From: JBHHYR01 sp046757585 | GTDB lineage: Bacteria > Desulfobacterota > Binatia > HRBIN30 | DNA length: 64,000 nt | Assembly (NCBI GenBank): GCA_046757585.1 | Contig: JBHHYR010000001.1 | Coordinates: 21,069-85,068 of the forward strand | Direction: 5' to 3' | Shown here: piece by piece, positions 36,461 through 45,128 of the stretch | How positions within the stretch are numbered: the first letter of the stretch is position 1 | How the letters are laid out: each line of letters begins with the position of its first letter | Notes under the pieces: model-generated | What the model was told of the DNA's origin: nothing | The model's input: the letters and a program-made list of their open reading frames with translations, nothing else | Database searches by the model: none | Program-made: the position numbers and the translations under genes

Positions 36461-37189
36461 TCAGCGCGGTTTGATTTCGAACGATACTTCAGCCGTATGC
36501 CCCGTGGACACCGTCACGGACTTTTCCATCTTGCCGATCACCTCGTGCCAGGCCCGAAGCTTATACGTGCCCGGGGGGACGTCCGTCAACTGAAAGGCAC
36601 CATTTTCGTCGCTCAACGTGTAGTATGGGTGCGCCTCCACCACCACGTAGGCACTCATCCAACCATGGACGTCGCAGGTCACTTTGATGATCTCCGGGTG
36701 CGTGAAGGTTTCCTTCAGCTCGGGCTTGAATTTCGGCTGCGCCCGGTTGAGGGGAGTGTTTGCCTTGCTGTAGGTGTGCACGTTGTGCAGGATCCCGTCT
36801 TCGTTGAGGATCGTGAGCGTTCCCCCGGCCGGCAGCAGCACCAGATGCGGAACGTACTGGCACCCCTTCTGGCTCAGCGTCGCTGCCTGAGGCGCGAACG
36901 CTTTGCCCCTGGCCAGATCCACCAGCGACACGACGACATTCTTGAGGCCCTTTGTTGCTGGTGAAACGATGAATTTTTCGTCGCGCTTTTCCTGACCGCA
37001 CACCTCGAAGTCCTTGGTCACCTCAAGCGTGTCCGGGGGCGGGTACGTGTTCGCGAACCGGACGACCCCCTTGATCGTACCCCCGTTCGCGACCGGGCCG
37101 CCCTGGTACGCGCTGGCAACCGTGGGGAACGCGGCCAGCAGAGCCGCGGGTACGACGCGAGCACACCACGAACGAATCCTGCATTGCAT
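36461..37189 (-). CDS. Exported cupredoxin-like/methylamine-utilisation-type protein
   Basis: Periplasmic copper-type protein of 242 residues. The ATG at 37189 has AGAGG upstream, followed by a signal sequence ending PTVASAYQ. The mature part has a blue-copper-like site: LHNVHTYSK (His ligand) and TCDVHGWMSAY (Cys, His, Met), with a beta-sandwich end (SDENGAFQLTDVPPGTYKLRAWHE) typical of the carboxypeptidase-regulatory fold. It is a known kind of protein beside c-type cytochromes in periplasmic electron transfer. The tri-haem gene begins just upstream (37207). Confidence 0.8.
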   Translation of the reverse strand: MQCRIRSWCARVVPAALLAAFPTVASAYQGGPVANGGTIKGVVRFANTYPPPDTLEVTKDFEVCGQEKRDEKFIVSPATKGLKNVVVSLVDLARGKAFAPQAATLSQKGCQYVPHLVLLPAGGTLTILNEDGILHNVHTYSKANTPLNRAQPKFKPELKETFTHPEIIKVTCDVHGWMSAYVVVEAHPYYTLSDENGAFQLTDVPPGTYKLRAWHEVIGKMEKSVTVSTGHTAEVSFEIKPR

Positions 37190-37206
37190 TGCGCACCTCT
37201 CGTCTC

Positions 37207-38217
37207 CTAGTTGAACGTCCACTTGGACTTCTTAGGTCCCAGGCTGATCACGTAGGCCACCAGATCACGCAGCTCCGCATCCGACAGGACGCCCTGCCAC
37301 CGCGGACAAACCAGCGGTGGCGCAGGGCCCTCGGGATCCAGTTTCGGCTGCGCGCGTCCCTGCAGCACGATACGCTTCAATGCCGTCGCATCGTACTTCT
37401 GGCTGGCCCGAGTCAACGGGGGAACCTGCTCGTCGGGAGCAGCGTTGGGATTCCGGAATCCGCCCGCGGTACCGTGTTCGCCGTGGCAGCCACGGCAGCC
37501 GAGCTTCTCGAACACCAGTTCGCCCCGGACCACCGGCTTGCGGCGATACGCGGCGAGCTTCCAGCGCTGATCGTCCGCGTATGCTTGTCCCCGGAGCCCG
37601 TGCAGGAACGCCACCAGCGCAGTGATTTCCTGCGGCTTGAGGTGGAAGTTCGGCATGAACGTTCCGGGCCGGTGTGCAGCCGGATCGTGCAACCAACCCG
37701 CTTCCCATTCCATGCTCTGCCAGTACCCCACCCACGTGAGATCGGGGGCATTGTATCGGCCCCGGCGCCCGATCCGGTGACAGGCATAGCAGTCGTACGC
37801 GTCAAAGAGTTGGCGCCCCGCCTCTTCCTGACTACCGGCGTGCGCCACGATCGCCTGCGGGTCGAAGTCACGGCGCATGTGCTTGAGATCGGCGATCAGC
37901 GTGTCGATTTCCTGGTCCGTGAAGCCGAAGTTGGGCATTTTCGTCCCGGGCTTGACCGCTGACGGATTGTGCAGCCAGGTGCGCAGCCACTGGACCGTGC
38001 GACGGTTGGCGACTTGATTGAGCACGGGCCCCACGGTACCGCCCGTGGTGCCAATGGTGTGGCAGCTGACACAGCTGCGCTGGAGCACGATGGCGTTGCT
38101 GCGCAGCCGTTCCGGCGGAGTTTTCGGCAGAAAGGGCAGAATCGGTCGGAGGTTACAGCCGGCGCACACCAGCGCCAGCATTGCACCTCCGACGAGCAGG
38201 TATCTGGACCGTTCCAT
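37207..38217 (-). CDS. Tri-haem c-type cytochrome lipoprotein
   Basis: Exported lipoprotein cytochrome, 336 residues. Lipobox LALVCAGC (Cys near 21), then three C-x-x-C-H haem sites: CVSCH, CYACH and CRGCH, each followed by a cytochrome c-like helix with a distal Met (TKMPNFGF, TFMPNFHL). A longer open frame starts at 38232 (five more residues); I use the ATG at 38217. It should move electrons in the periplasm, in partnership with the cupredoxin-like protein 17 nt downstream. Terminal partners are not in the window. Confidence 0.88.
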   Translation of the reverse strand: MERSRYLLVGGAMLALVCAGCNLRPILPFLPKTPPERLRSNAIVLQRSCVSCHTIGTTGGTVGPVLNQVANRRTVQWLRTWLHNPSAVKPGTKMPNFGFTDQEIDTLIADLKHMRRDFDPQAIVAHAGSQEEAGRQLFDAYDCYACHRIGRRGRYNAPDLTWVGYWQSMEWEAGWLHDPAAHRPGTFMPNFHLKPQEITALVAFLHGLRGQAYADDQRWKLAAYRRKPVVRGELVFEKLGCRGCHGEHGTAGGFRNPNAAPDEQVPPLTRASQKYDATALKRIVLQGRAQPKLDPEGPAPPLVCPRWQGVLSDAELRDLVAYVISLGPKKSKWTFN

Positions 38218-38315
38218 GACCTCACACGACATTTCCGTTGCGAAAACGCGGGGGGGGGCTGGCGGGCCCGGCCGCCCAGGCCCCTCCCGCGCGTTGATAC
38301 TGTGCAGTGCACCTC

Positions 38316-38882
38316 TTACTTACTGCCTACCTGGACCTGCTCCCCCTTACTAAACGATGTCACGTACATGGCCAAGGCATCCGAATCCTCGTCGGACAGG
38401 CCACGTCCCATCACGAACATCCGCAGGCAATTGGTATCCATCTGCTCCAGTGTAATCACGCGGCCACTGGGAACCTTGAACTTGGGAAACGTCGCCGCGG
38501 CGCCATGGAGATCGGGTATCGGGACGCGGAACTCGGTCATGGGCAGCTGGGCTTCCCCGCCAGTTGTTCCACCGTTCGGGTGACACGACGCGCACGCTAG
38601 GCCGCTGTTACCCAGCTCCTTGTCGTGGAAAATCTCGTTCCCGCGACGCAACGTTTCGGCCTGCGTTTTGGCGATCAGGGCCTGCCGCTGGTGCGCCGCC
38701 ATCGGAATCAGCTCGTTGACGTTGCCCAGCGCGTCGGCCATGTCGCCCATACCCATCATGCGCATCATGAACGTCGGCGGATTCATTTCCACCAGGCGTG
38801 GTGATGGCGTGCAGGCCGCAATCGAAATCACGAACACGCCGCTCAATATGATCGCACCTCCCAGGTGCATCCCTCTTTTCAT
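38316..38882 (-). CDS. Mono-haem c-type cytochrome lipoprotein
   Basis: Lipoprotein of 188 residues. The ATG at 38882 has GGGGAA upstream; the lipobox is VISIAAC. One haem site CASCH sits in LACASCHPNGG. The segment NEIFHDKELGN is typical of small cytochromes found with di-haem proteins, and a C-terminal MFVMGRGLSDED gives methionines for the axial ligand. It is the first gene of a minus-strand set with the tri-haem cytochrome and cupredoxin-like protein. Confidence 0.82.
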   Translation of the reverse strand: MKRGMHLGGAIILSGVFVISIAACTPSPRLVEMNPPTFMMRMMGMGDMADALGNVNELIPMAAHQRQALIAKTQAETLRRGNEIFHDKELGNSGLACASCHPNGGTTGGEAQLPMTEFRVPIPDLHGAAATFPKFKVPSGRVITLEQMDTNCLRMFVMGRGLSDEDSDALAMYVTSFSKGEQVQVGSK

Positions 38883-39015
38883 AGGTTCCCCTTTCGTGGC
38901 TTGACCCTGTCGTTGCCTGAATTCAGTCCGTGAGAGCTTGCAATCGGCACCCCTGCTAGGGGGGGCACGGATCGCAAACCGCTTGTCGGTAAGCAGGGCG
39001 CGTCCCATTCTAACC

Positions 39016-39423
39016 TTAGGGTGTCGCGTGTGCCGGGCGTTGCTGGCGTTCATGAATCTCGCGGACGAAAATGGTGCACCACGGCTCTGCATAGGTTCCA
39101 GACACCGTCACCTCCTTCTCGTGCAGCGCCGCCGATTTGATGCGTTGCTCGATTGCCGGAGTCGCGCCGATCAGGTGCGCAATCATGTCCCCTTCCATCA
39201 ACAGCAACGCGTCATGTTCGCCGCGCTCACAGCCCGGCAACTTCTGTTGGAGGAGGTCTTCCCCTGCGCAGATCAGGCGCCCCTGGAACGTTCCTTCCGT
39301 GCGGACACCCTGAAAGTATTTCTGAATGGCAGCTGATAGTGGCTTGTGCTCCTGGGCGCGCACCACGCCGCAGCACAGTCCGGTTGCCAAGCCGACGGCA
39401 GCGAGAAGGGAGTCGACCCGCAT
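39016..39423 (-). CDS. Small exported protein of unknown function
   Basis: Secreted or periplasmic protein, 135 residues. The ATG at 39423 is fixed by a strong AAGGAGG site 6-10 nt upstream. Signal sequence MRVDSLLAAVGLATGLCCGVVRA, then a small domain with two cysteines (ICAGED, LPGCERG) and VTVSGTYAEPWC, a possible OB-like fold. No family recognised. It lies upstream of the cytochrome genes on the same strand. Confidence 0.65.
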   Translation of the reverse strand: MRVDSLLAAVGLATGLCCGVVRAQEHKPLSAAIQKYFQGVRTEGTFQGRLICAGEDLLQQKLPGCERGEHDALLLMEGDMIAHLIGATPAIEQRIKSAALHEKEVTVSGTYAEPWCTIFVREIHERQQRPAHATP

Positions 39424-39795
39424 AGGTCCTCCTTGTGGCATGCTGCAAGAGTGCCAGATGCTTTGCCTTACCCGCCTGCGTACCTAAGAGATGCTCCCCC
39501 CCGGCGTGTCATAGGAACTTTAAGGTCCTTAGATGCCCGCAGGGGCTGGTGCGTTGCACGAAACGTTTCCCGCAACCGCTGCGTGGGGCGAGGATTGTTC
39601 TGCAACACTCTGCGGGTCTGGCGCATCTTAACAAGCACAGAGGAGCCCAGGAGATTCATACCGCCAAACCATGACAACGACGGACGGCGCCGCCCCCCGC
39701 GCCCGGCCGTCGTCTCCTGGGTTCCTCTACCAACCACCGTGCAGTTCCGGCAAACGAAGTGCGAAAAAAGACAGCCGCGTGCCGCCACCCGGCGC
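39424..39795. other. Divergent intergenic region (372 bp)
   Basis: Spacer between two divergent exported-protein genes. It should contain promoters for both, but I cannot name -35/-10 pairs with confidence. No hairpin or repeat stood out. Confidence 0.4.
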
Positions 39796-41127
39796 ATGCA
39801 GCGTCGGCGGCTGCTTGACCGTCTCTGGCTGCCGTTCCTAACCGGGCTGTTGTGGGCATCGTCCGTGGCGGCGGCCTCGCCCCCGCGCAAGACTCTCACA
39901 CGCTTTCACGACCCGGTTATCGTATCCACCTCCCTGCTGGCAGGACTGGCGGACCACCGGACCGCGCAGAGCCGGCTCTACAGCGCGCGGCGGGGGGTCT
40001 TGGTCCCGATTCCGTTTCAGTTCGATGCACGCCATGGCGACGGGGACGTCGTTTTCCCAGACACGGCAGCCGATCAGGAATTCGTTTTCGACGACAACGA
40101 CGAGCTAGTCTTCATGGCAAAAGATACCGGTGATCGCGTCCCACGCAGCGTGCTGCCTTCGCAGAGCGACGCCGCACTTGAGATTGCGGTGACGGATCCG
40201 CTCACCGGCGAACAGGGGTGGACATACCTGCTCCATTTCCCAGGCGCCCCCCCACCCAGATCACCCGTTACCTATGCAACCTTCGATGTCCAGACCAATC
40301 AGGCGCGCACGCCGTTGTACACGATGGAATATTACCCTGGTCGCAATTTCTTTACCGGCATGCGCATCGCACCGGCCGCAGGTGGAACGGGAGAGAATAT
40401 CCTCGACCGGATGAAAGTGCGGGTCAATCCAACCTTCTCGCTATTGCTCACCAGTTGGAGCCCCCTGTTCACCGAGGAGGACTTCTCGGTGAAAATCGAC
40501 GGCGTCAAAAACGGAGCGGTGCGCGCCATCCGTCGAGTTCGGCAGTGGCTCAACCTGGGCAAGTTCTTTCCCCACGTCCCCGGCGGCACGGTGTACACTT
40601 ACTACTATTTCAGTTCGTTCAGTACACCGTCGAAGTTTTCGATCCCGTGGCTGGTCCTGAAAGCCCTGCGCGGTTTCCGTTTCGTCGGCGCCAACGACTT
40701 CCGCAACAGCGCAATCGGGATGACGTACTGGGATGCAGCGAACCCCCAGGGCCTGCCGTACACAGGTCACAACCACGCCACGGTCAACCGCAGCCAAGAT
40801 CATGGCTGGTGGGTCGTCAGCGGTCGCGGCGGCACCTGCCTGCATGCCTTCGTCATTCCCGAACAGTGGCGCAAATGGGGCATTGCGCGAGGCACGATCT
40901 TTACGGACGACAGCGGCATGACCGACGCCGAAGGGCCGGAAGACAATCCGGGTTCCTTTCTGGCTGGCTACAGCCTGCTGCACATGACGAATCTTCGCCA
41001 ACCCGGGGTCTATGACATGAACCTTGCGGTCTTCATCTTGCCGCATCCGTACCGGCCAGGTGACGAAGCGCAGCCGCTGGCGATGCTGAAACATCCGCTG
41101 CGAGCGAAGGTGCATCCCGTGGAATGA
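39796..41127 (+). CDS. Exported protein of unknown function (443 aa)
   Basis: Secreted or periplasmic protein. The ATG at 39796 is followed directly by a signal sequence (LWLPFLTGLLWASSVAAA). The mature part starts VSTSLLAGLADHRTAQSRL and holds FQFDARHGDGDVVFP, LFHFPGAPPP-type beta segments, TYYYFSSFSTPSKF, RNSAIGMTYWDA and GWWVVSGRGGTC. It is beta-rich and has one free-standing Cys. No characterised family recognised. A longer open frame upstream gives no signal or ribosome site. The small-protein gene and the Sec-redoxin follow after 163 bases on the same strand. Confidence 0.6.
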   Translation: MQRRRLLDRLWLPFLTGLLWASSVAAASPPRKTLTRFHDPVIVSTSLLAGLADHRTAQSRLYSARRGVLVPIPFQFDARHGDGDVVFPDTAADQEFVFDDNDELVFMAKDTGDRVPRSVLPSQSDAALEIAVTDPLTGEQGWTYLLHFPGAPPPRSPVTYATFDVQTNQARTPLYTMEYYPGRNFFTGMRIAPAAGGTGENILDRMKVRVNPTFSLLLTSWSPLFTEEDFSVKIDGVKNGAVRAIRRVRQWLNLGKFFPHVPGGTVYTYYYFSSFSTPSKFSIPWLVLKALRGFRFVGANDFRNSAIGMTYWDAANPQGLPYTGHNHATVNRSQDHGWWVVSGRGGTCLHAFVIPEQWRKWGIARGTIFTDDSGMTDAEGPEDNPGSFLAGYSLLHMTNLRQPGVYDMNLAVFILPHPYRPGDEAQPLAMLKHPLRAKVHPVE

Positions 41128-41290
41128 AGGATTGCCTGTTCCGCGAGGTCGACCGCGGCCCGCATGCAACGTCCAAGATACTTGCGGCATCGTAAAGGTA
41201 GCCTCAAACTGCAAACTCCACCATTCAAGGGGGCGTCTGCCATACCGGCAACCGTATTGTCAGGGGGACGACGGGGATAGCAGGCAGGAG

Positions 41291-41731
41291 ATGGAGAAAG
41301 TACCATACTATGGGGATGTCTGGTCTGTGCCCGACCAACTGGTGGGCGTGGAGACACTCGTGCCTGCCCAGTTCTGGCCTCAGGAAGCTCCGGACGGTCG
41401 TGGGGAACCGGAGCGCCGTCTCATGCGTGCGGTCTTGCAAGACGCTGTTTTATCCTTGAGCACGTATTCGCGGCAGCGAACGGGACGTGCTCGCCGCATT
41501 GTGGGTGAAGTCGAAATGTGGATGGCAAGCAACGCACGCTCCTACCCCTTTGCATTCGCGACAATCTGCGACGTGCTTGAGCTGGACGCCGATCACGTCC
41601 GCAAAGCGATTCGCGAGTGGAATCTGGCACTGGTGTCACCGCCACGGGGACGGCGCACACATGCGGGCCGGACGCGATATCGCTTGAGGCTCAACCGGGA
41701 CACCCGCAGGCGGCGCCGGGGCGCTGCATGA
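41291..41731 (+). CDS. Small conserved protein, family B of an in-window paralogous pair
   Basis: Protein of 146 residues, homologous to the product of 26582-27070. Shared core: LVPAQFW (FPAQYF in the other), ERRLMRAVLQDAVLSLSTY, ARRIVGEVEMWM, PFAFATICDVLELD, VRKAIREW, then an Arg-rich tail (RRRRR). The ATG at 41291 is directly preceded by AGGCAGGAG with little spacing, so the start is a guess supported by the match to the paralogue. The stop TGA overlaps the ATG of the redoxin selenoprotein gene (ATGA), so the two are translationally coupled. Confidence 0.7.
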   Translation: MEKVPYYGDVWSVPDQLVGVETLVPAQFWPQEAPDGRGEPERRLMRAVLQDAVLSLSTYSRQRTGRARRIVGEVEMWMASNARSYPFAFATICDVLELDADHVRKAIREWNLALVSPPRGRRTHAGRTRYRLRLNRDTRRRRRGAA

Positions 41732-42765
41732 CTCGGCTGCGTGCCTACCAACTCCTGTCCGCACTCACCGTGGTGCTGTGCTTCCTGGTGGGCGCAGTAC
41801 TTCTGAGCGGCTTCGTGTCCAACACGCTGCTGCCAGCGGCAATGCAACGGGGCCCCACACCACTTGAGACCAACTACTGGGGCTTTTACATGATGGGGTT
41901 TGCCGGGGTGCTGCTCATGACGTGGGGGGCCTGTCTGTTGTACGCCGTGCGCACCCCCGCGCTCGCGCGGGCGGTCGGTACGGCCACCGCTTTCGGGCTC
42001 AGCCTGAATGCCATCTTCCGCATCCTGGCATGGTTCAGTGGTGAGTACGCCGAGGTCGGTAACCTGCCCCGCATCGAGGCAGCGATCATGCTGCTGCTGG
42101 CACTGGGGTTCGTCTGGCTGCGCCCGCAGCCGGCTGACATCGCGCGGTCGTCTGCCAAGCGCCGGGGTGTCATGCGTGCTGCCGGAAGATGGGTCGCCAC
42201 TGCGGCCTGCCTGGCCCTGCTGCTGGTCGTGGGCACGCTTGATCGCAACTTTCACGGCAGTGCCGAGGTCAGGAGCGACGTGCCGGCCGCGGTCGGGGAA
42301 ATTGGCGGTCGGCTGCCCGACTTCACCCTGCCGGACATCACCGGCCGAGCTGTCTCACTGAGTCAGTTCCATGGCCGGAGCCGGGTCCTGTTGACCTTCG
42401 AGCGGTCGCTCGACTGGTGACCATTTACCAAGGCGCGGCTCGTGGAGCTGCGGCAAGTGCTGACGGGCACACCGGACCTCACGGTGCTCTATGTGATGAG
42501 CGGCAACCAAGTGAATGCGAAAGCGCTGAAGTTCATCCACGATCATCGGATGCCGTTCATCTTTCTCGTCGATGGCGACCACCACGTCATCGATGAGTTT
42601 GGTATCTACAACGACGGGGTGCGCGAAACATTCGAGCAGGGGGTACCACATCCGACCACCTATTTACTCGATCGCCAGGGCATCATTCGGTTCAAGGATT
42701 CCCGCAAGGACTTCCACGTTTGGCTGTCGGCACCAGTCCTGCGTAACGCACTCAGAGCAATGTGA
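41728..42765 (+). CDS. Membrane-anchored redoxin selenoprotein (Sec at TGA 42418-42420)
   Basis: One gene of 345 residues crossed by an in-frame TGA at codon 231. The first ~165 residues carry four membrane helices (SALTVVLCFLVGAVLLSG, YWGFYMMGFAGVLLMTW, VGTATAFGLSLNAIFRIL, AAIMLLLALGFVWL) and a fifth near 175-190. The C-terminal part is a redoxin (AhpC/TSA-like): GGRLPDFTLPDITGRAVSLSQF, LLTFERSLDW-U-PFTKARL, then LTVLYVMS and TTYLLDRQGIIRFKD. In related proteins the U position is the catalytic Cys of a D-W-C-P type site, so TGA should encode selenocysteine. A possible SECIS hairpin follows at 42434-42452. The ATG overlaps the stop of the small-protein gene. Likely an extracytoplasmic thiol/peroxide-type reductase; substrate unknown. 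Confidence 0.85.
42434..42452 (+). promoter_or_regulatory. Candidate bacterial SECIS hairpin for the redoxin gene
   Basis: Bases 42434-42441 pair with 42445-42452 (eight pairs, one G-U) around a GTG loop whose first G is 22 nt after the TGA. This is the place and loop content expected for a SelB-binding element. Structure was folded by eye only. Confidence 0.45.
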
Positions 42766-42768
42766 AGA

Positions 42769-42790
42769 CGGCGCGCCGCCAGGCGCGCCG
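42769..42790 (+). terminator. Perfect GC-rich hairpin after the redoxin gene
   Basis: Nine-base arms (42769-42777 and 42782-42790) around GCCA begin 3 bases after the stop codon. GC-rich, followed by AAAACC rather than a T-run, so it is a hairpin at the transcript end without the usual U-tract. Confidence 0.45.
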
Positions 42791-42945
42791 AAAACCGCTT
42801 GCCGGCTCCACAGTCGCCACGGTGTTTCTGCGGCGCCCGCCCCTCGACCCGCGTAACGCTCTTGCGCGCGGAGCATCGAACTCATAATGATGTGAGATGA
42901 TCCGGTTGCTCGGCAACTTGGTCAGATAAGCTGTTTGAGGACGAC

Positions 42946-44106
42946 ATGACGCAACTGAATATCGAAGAGGTCGTGGGGAAGCGATACACAGAGGGGGCAC
43001 TGGCCCGCCAGGAGACCCTGTGCTGCCCGACCGACTACGACGACCGCTACCTGGCGGTCCTGCCGGGGGAAATCATCGAGCGGGACTACGGCTGTGGAGA
43101 TCCGTCGGCCTACGTACGAGAAGGCGAAACGGTACTCGATTTGGGCTCGGGCAGTGGCAAGACCTGTTACATTGCGGCGCAGGTCGTCGGGCCATCGGGC
43201 CACGTGATCGGAATCGACATGAACGACGACATGCTAGCCCTTGCCCGCCGGCATCAATCCGAGATCGCGCGTCGTCTGGGGTACAACAACGTGAGTTTCC
43301 ATCGTGGCAAGATCCAGGACCTGCGGACGGACCTCGACGCCGTCGACGCCTACTTACAGCGGCACCCCGTCGCATCGGCGCGAGATCTGGCGGCTTTCGA
43401 GCGCTTCCGCCGGGAACAGCAGTCGACGCACCCGCTGGTGGCCGATAATGCGGTTGATGTGGTCGTGTCCAACTGTGTTCTCAACCTTGTCTCTGACGAC
43501 GACAAGCAGGTGTTGTTCGCCGAATTGTTTCGGGTGCTCCGCCCCGGGGGCCGCGCGGTGATTTGCGATATCGTGTCGGACGAGTGCGTTCCCCAGAGCC
43601 TCAAAGAAGACCCGGATCTATGGTCCGGTTGCATCGCCGGAGCGTTTCAGGAAGGCGCCTTCCTCGACGCCTTCGCGACAGCGGGCTTCTATGGCATCGA
43701 GTTGCTCAAGCGGGACGTGCAGCCGTGGCGGACCGTTGCCGGCATTGAGTTCCGTTCTGTCGCCGTCCAAGCATGGAAGGGAAAGCAGGGTGAATGCTGG
43801 GACTACAATCAAGCAGTCATCTACCGGGGACCGTGGAGCGAGGTGCGAGACGACGACGGGCATACGCTACGCCGGGGTGTCCCGATGGCCGTCTGTGAGA
43901 AGACCTTCCGTCTTTACACGCGCGAGCCCTACGCACGGGGCATCATCCCGGTCGCACCACGCGTCGCAGTCGACCCCGCCACGGCCCGGCCCTTCGACTG
44001 TACCCGCGAGGCGGTCCGCCACCCCCGTGAGACCAAAGGTCGAGACTACCAGGCAACGAGCGCCGCCCCGGCCACGTGCTGCGGGCCGGCGGGCGACTGC
44101 TGCTGA
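42946..44106 (+). CDS. arsM: Arsenite S-adenosylmethyltransferase
   Basis: Enzyme that methylates trivalent arsenic with SAM, 386 residues. The SAM loop is VLDLGSGSGKTCYIAA. The three cysteines known to bind As(III) in ArsM enzymes all have counterparts: GKTCY, VVSNCVLNL and SGCIAGAF. The N-terminal ETLCCPTDYD and the C-terminal Cys pairs (ending CCGPAGDCC) are further metal-binding features. GAGGA lies upstream of the ATG. It is followed 16 bases later by arsS, so the pair makes the start of arsenosugar-type biosynthesis. This is strong family evidence. Confidence 0.92.
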   Translation: MTQLNIEEVVGKRYTEGALARQETLCCPTDYDDRYLAVLPGEIIERDYGCGDPSAYVREGETVLDLGSGSGKTCYIAAQVVGPSGHVIGIDMNDDMLALARRHQSEIARRLGYNNVSFHRGKIQDLRTDLDAVDAYLQRHPVASARDLAAFERFRREQQSTHPLVADNAVDVVVSNCVLNLVSDDDKQVLFAELFRVLRPGGRAVICDIVSDECVPQSLKEDPDLWSGCIAGAFQEGAFLDAFATAGFYGIELLKRDVQPWRTVAGIEFRSVAVQAWKGKQGECWDYNQAVIYRGPWSEVRDDDGHTLRRGVPMAVCEKTFRLYTREPYARGIIPVAPRVAVDPATARPFDCTREAVRHPRETKGRDYQATSAAPATCCGPAGDCC

Positions 44107-44122
44107 ACCGCACGGTTTCTCC

Positions 44123-45124
44123 ATGCAGGTCGATTGCCTGTCCGCTCCGTGCGACTTCGCGGTAACGCTCCGGCGCCATCGCCTCGGAGTTCTGCGCCGC
44201 GGCGTGCTCCGGACGCTGCAAGTCAACGTCGGCAAGCTGTGCAACCAGGCCTGCCACCATTGTCACGTAGACGCTGGGCCAAAGCGCACGGAGATCATGG
44301 GCCGTGCCGCCGCGGAACGGGTGATCTTGCTGCTCGGGCAGAGTCCCGCCGTTGAAATGCTGGACCTTACTGGAGGCGCGCCCGAGCTCAACCCGCACTT
44401 CCGCTACCTGGTCCAGCAGGCCCGGGCGATGAACCGACGTGTGACGGTTCGCTGCAACCTGACCGTGATCTTCGTTCCGCAGATGGAAGGTCTGCCACGG
44501 TTCTACCGCGACAACGAAGTCGAACTCGTCTGCTCGTTGCCGTGTTACACTGCAGGGAACGTGGACGGCCAGCGCGGCCACGGCGTGTTCGACCAGAGCA
44601 TTGAGGCGCTGCGGTTGTTGAACCGTCTCGGCTATGGCCGTGCCGGCTCGCCGCTTGTACTCGACCTCGTCTACAACCCAGTCGGCGCCTTCCTGCCCCC
44701 GCCGCAGGCAGCGCTGGAAGCCCGGTACCGAGAGGAACTGAAACGGCTGTTCGGCATCGAGTTCCGTCACCTGTTGACCGTCACCAACATGCCAATCAAA
44801 CGGTTCGCCGACCAGTTGTACCGCTGGGGGCAGTACAACGAGTACATGGGCGTCCTCGTCAACCACTTCAATCCGCGCACGGTCCGCGCCCTGATGTGCC
44901 GCAGTCTGGTCAGTGTCGCCTGGGACGGCAAGCTGTATGACTGCGACTTCAACCAGATGCTGGAGCTCCCGATCATCCCGCCGTTGGCGGCCGCAGGACA
45001 ACCGCTGACCGTGTGGGATATCGAGCGAACTGAACAGCTCGAGGGGCGCCCGATCGCCACCGGCGCACACTGTTTTGCGTGTACGGCCGGCGCCGGTTCG
45101 AGCTGCGGGGGGGCGCTGGCGTGA
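44123..45124 (+). CDS. arsS: Arsenosugar-biosynthesis radical SAM protein ArsS
   Basis: Radical SAM enzyme of 333 residues, known to add a 5'-deoxyadenosyl group to methylated arsenic. The cluster motif is LCNQACHHCHVDAGP (C-x3-C-x2-C). The ArsS-type C-terminal domain is present: LYDCDFNQMLEL and HCFACTAGAGSSCGG, a second cysteine-rich site. Many relatives carry Sec in the C-terminal region; here it reads Cys, so this copy is not a selenoprotein. Start ATG at 44123; the frame open above it lies inside arsM. Confidence 0.92.
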   Translation: MQVDCLSAPCDFAVTLRRHRLGVLRRGVLRTLQVNVGKLCNQACHHCHVDAGPKRTEIMGRAAAERVILLLGQSPAVEMLDLTGGAPELNPHFRYLVQQARAMNRRVTVRCNLTVIFVPQMEGLPRFYRDNEVELVCSLPCYTAGNVDGQRGHGVFDQSIEALRLLNRLGYGRAGSPLVLDLVYNPVGAFLPPPQAALEARYREELKRLFGIEFRHLLTVTNMPIKRFADQLYRWGQYNEYMGVLVNHFNPRTVRALMCRSLVSVAWDGKLYDCDFNQMLELPIIPPLAAAGQPLTVWDIERTEQLEGRPIATGAHCFACTAGAGSSCGGALA

Positions 45125-45128
45125 ACGC

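Noticed and set aside
41728..42765. Treating the redoxin as two genes or a pseudogene
   Set aside because: Both parts lie in the same frame and are intact; only one TGA falls at the family's reactive Cys position.
42905..42917. Short hairpin upstream of arsM as a riboswitch or operator
   Set aside because: Only five pairs (GTTGC/GCAAC) with a three-base loop; too short to call.
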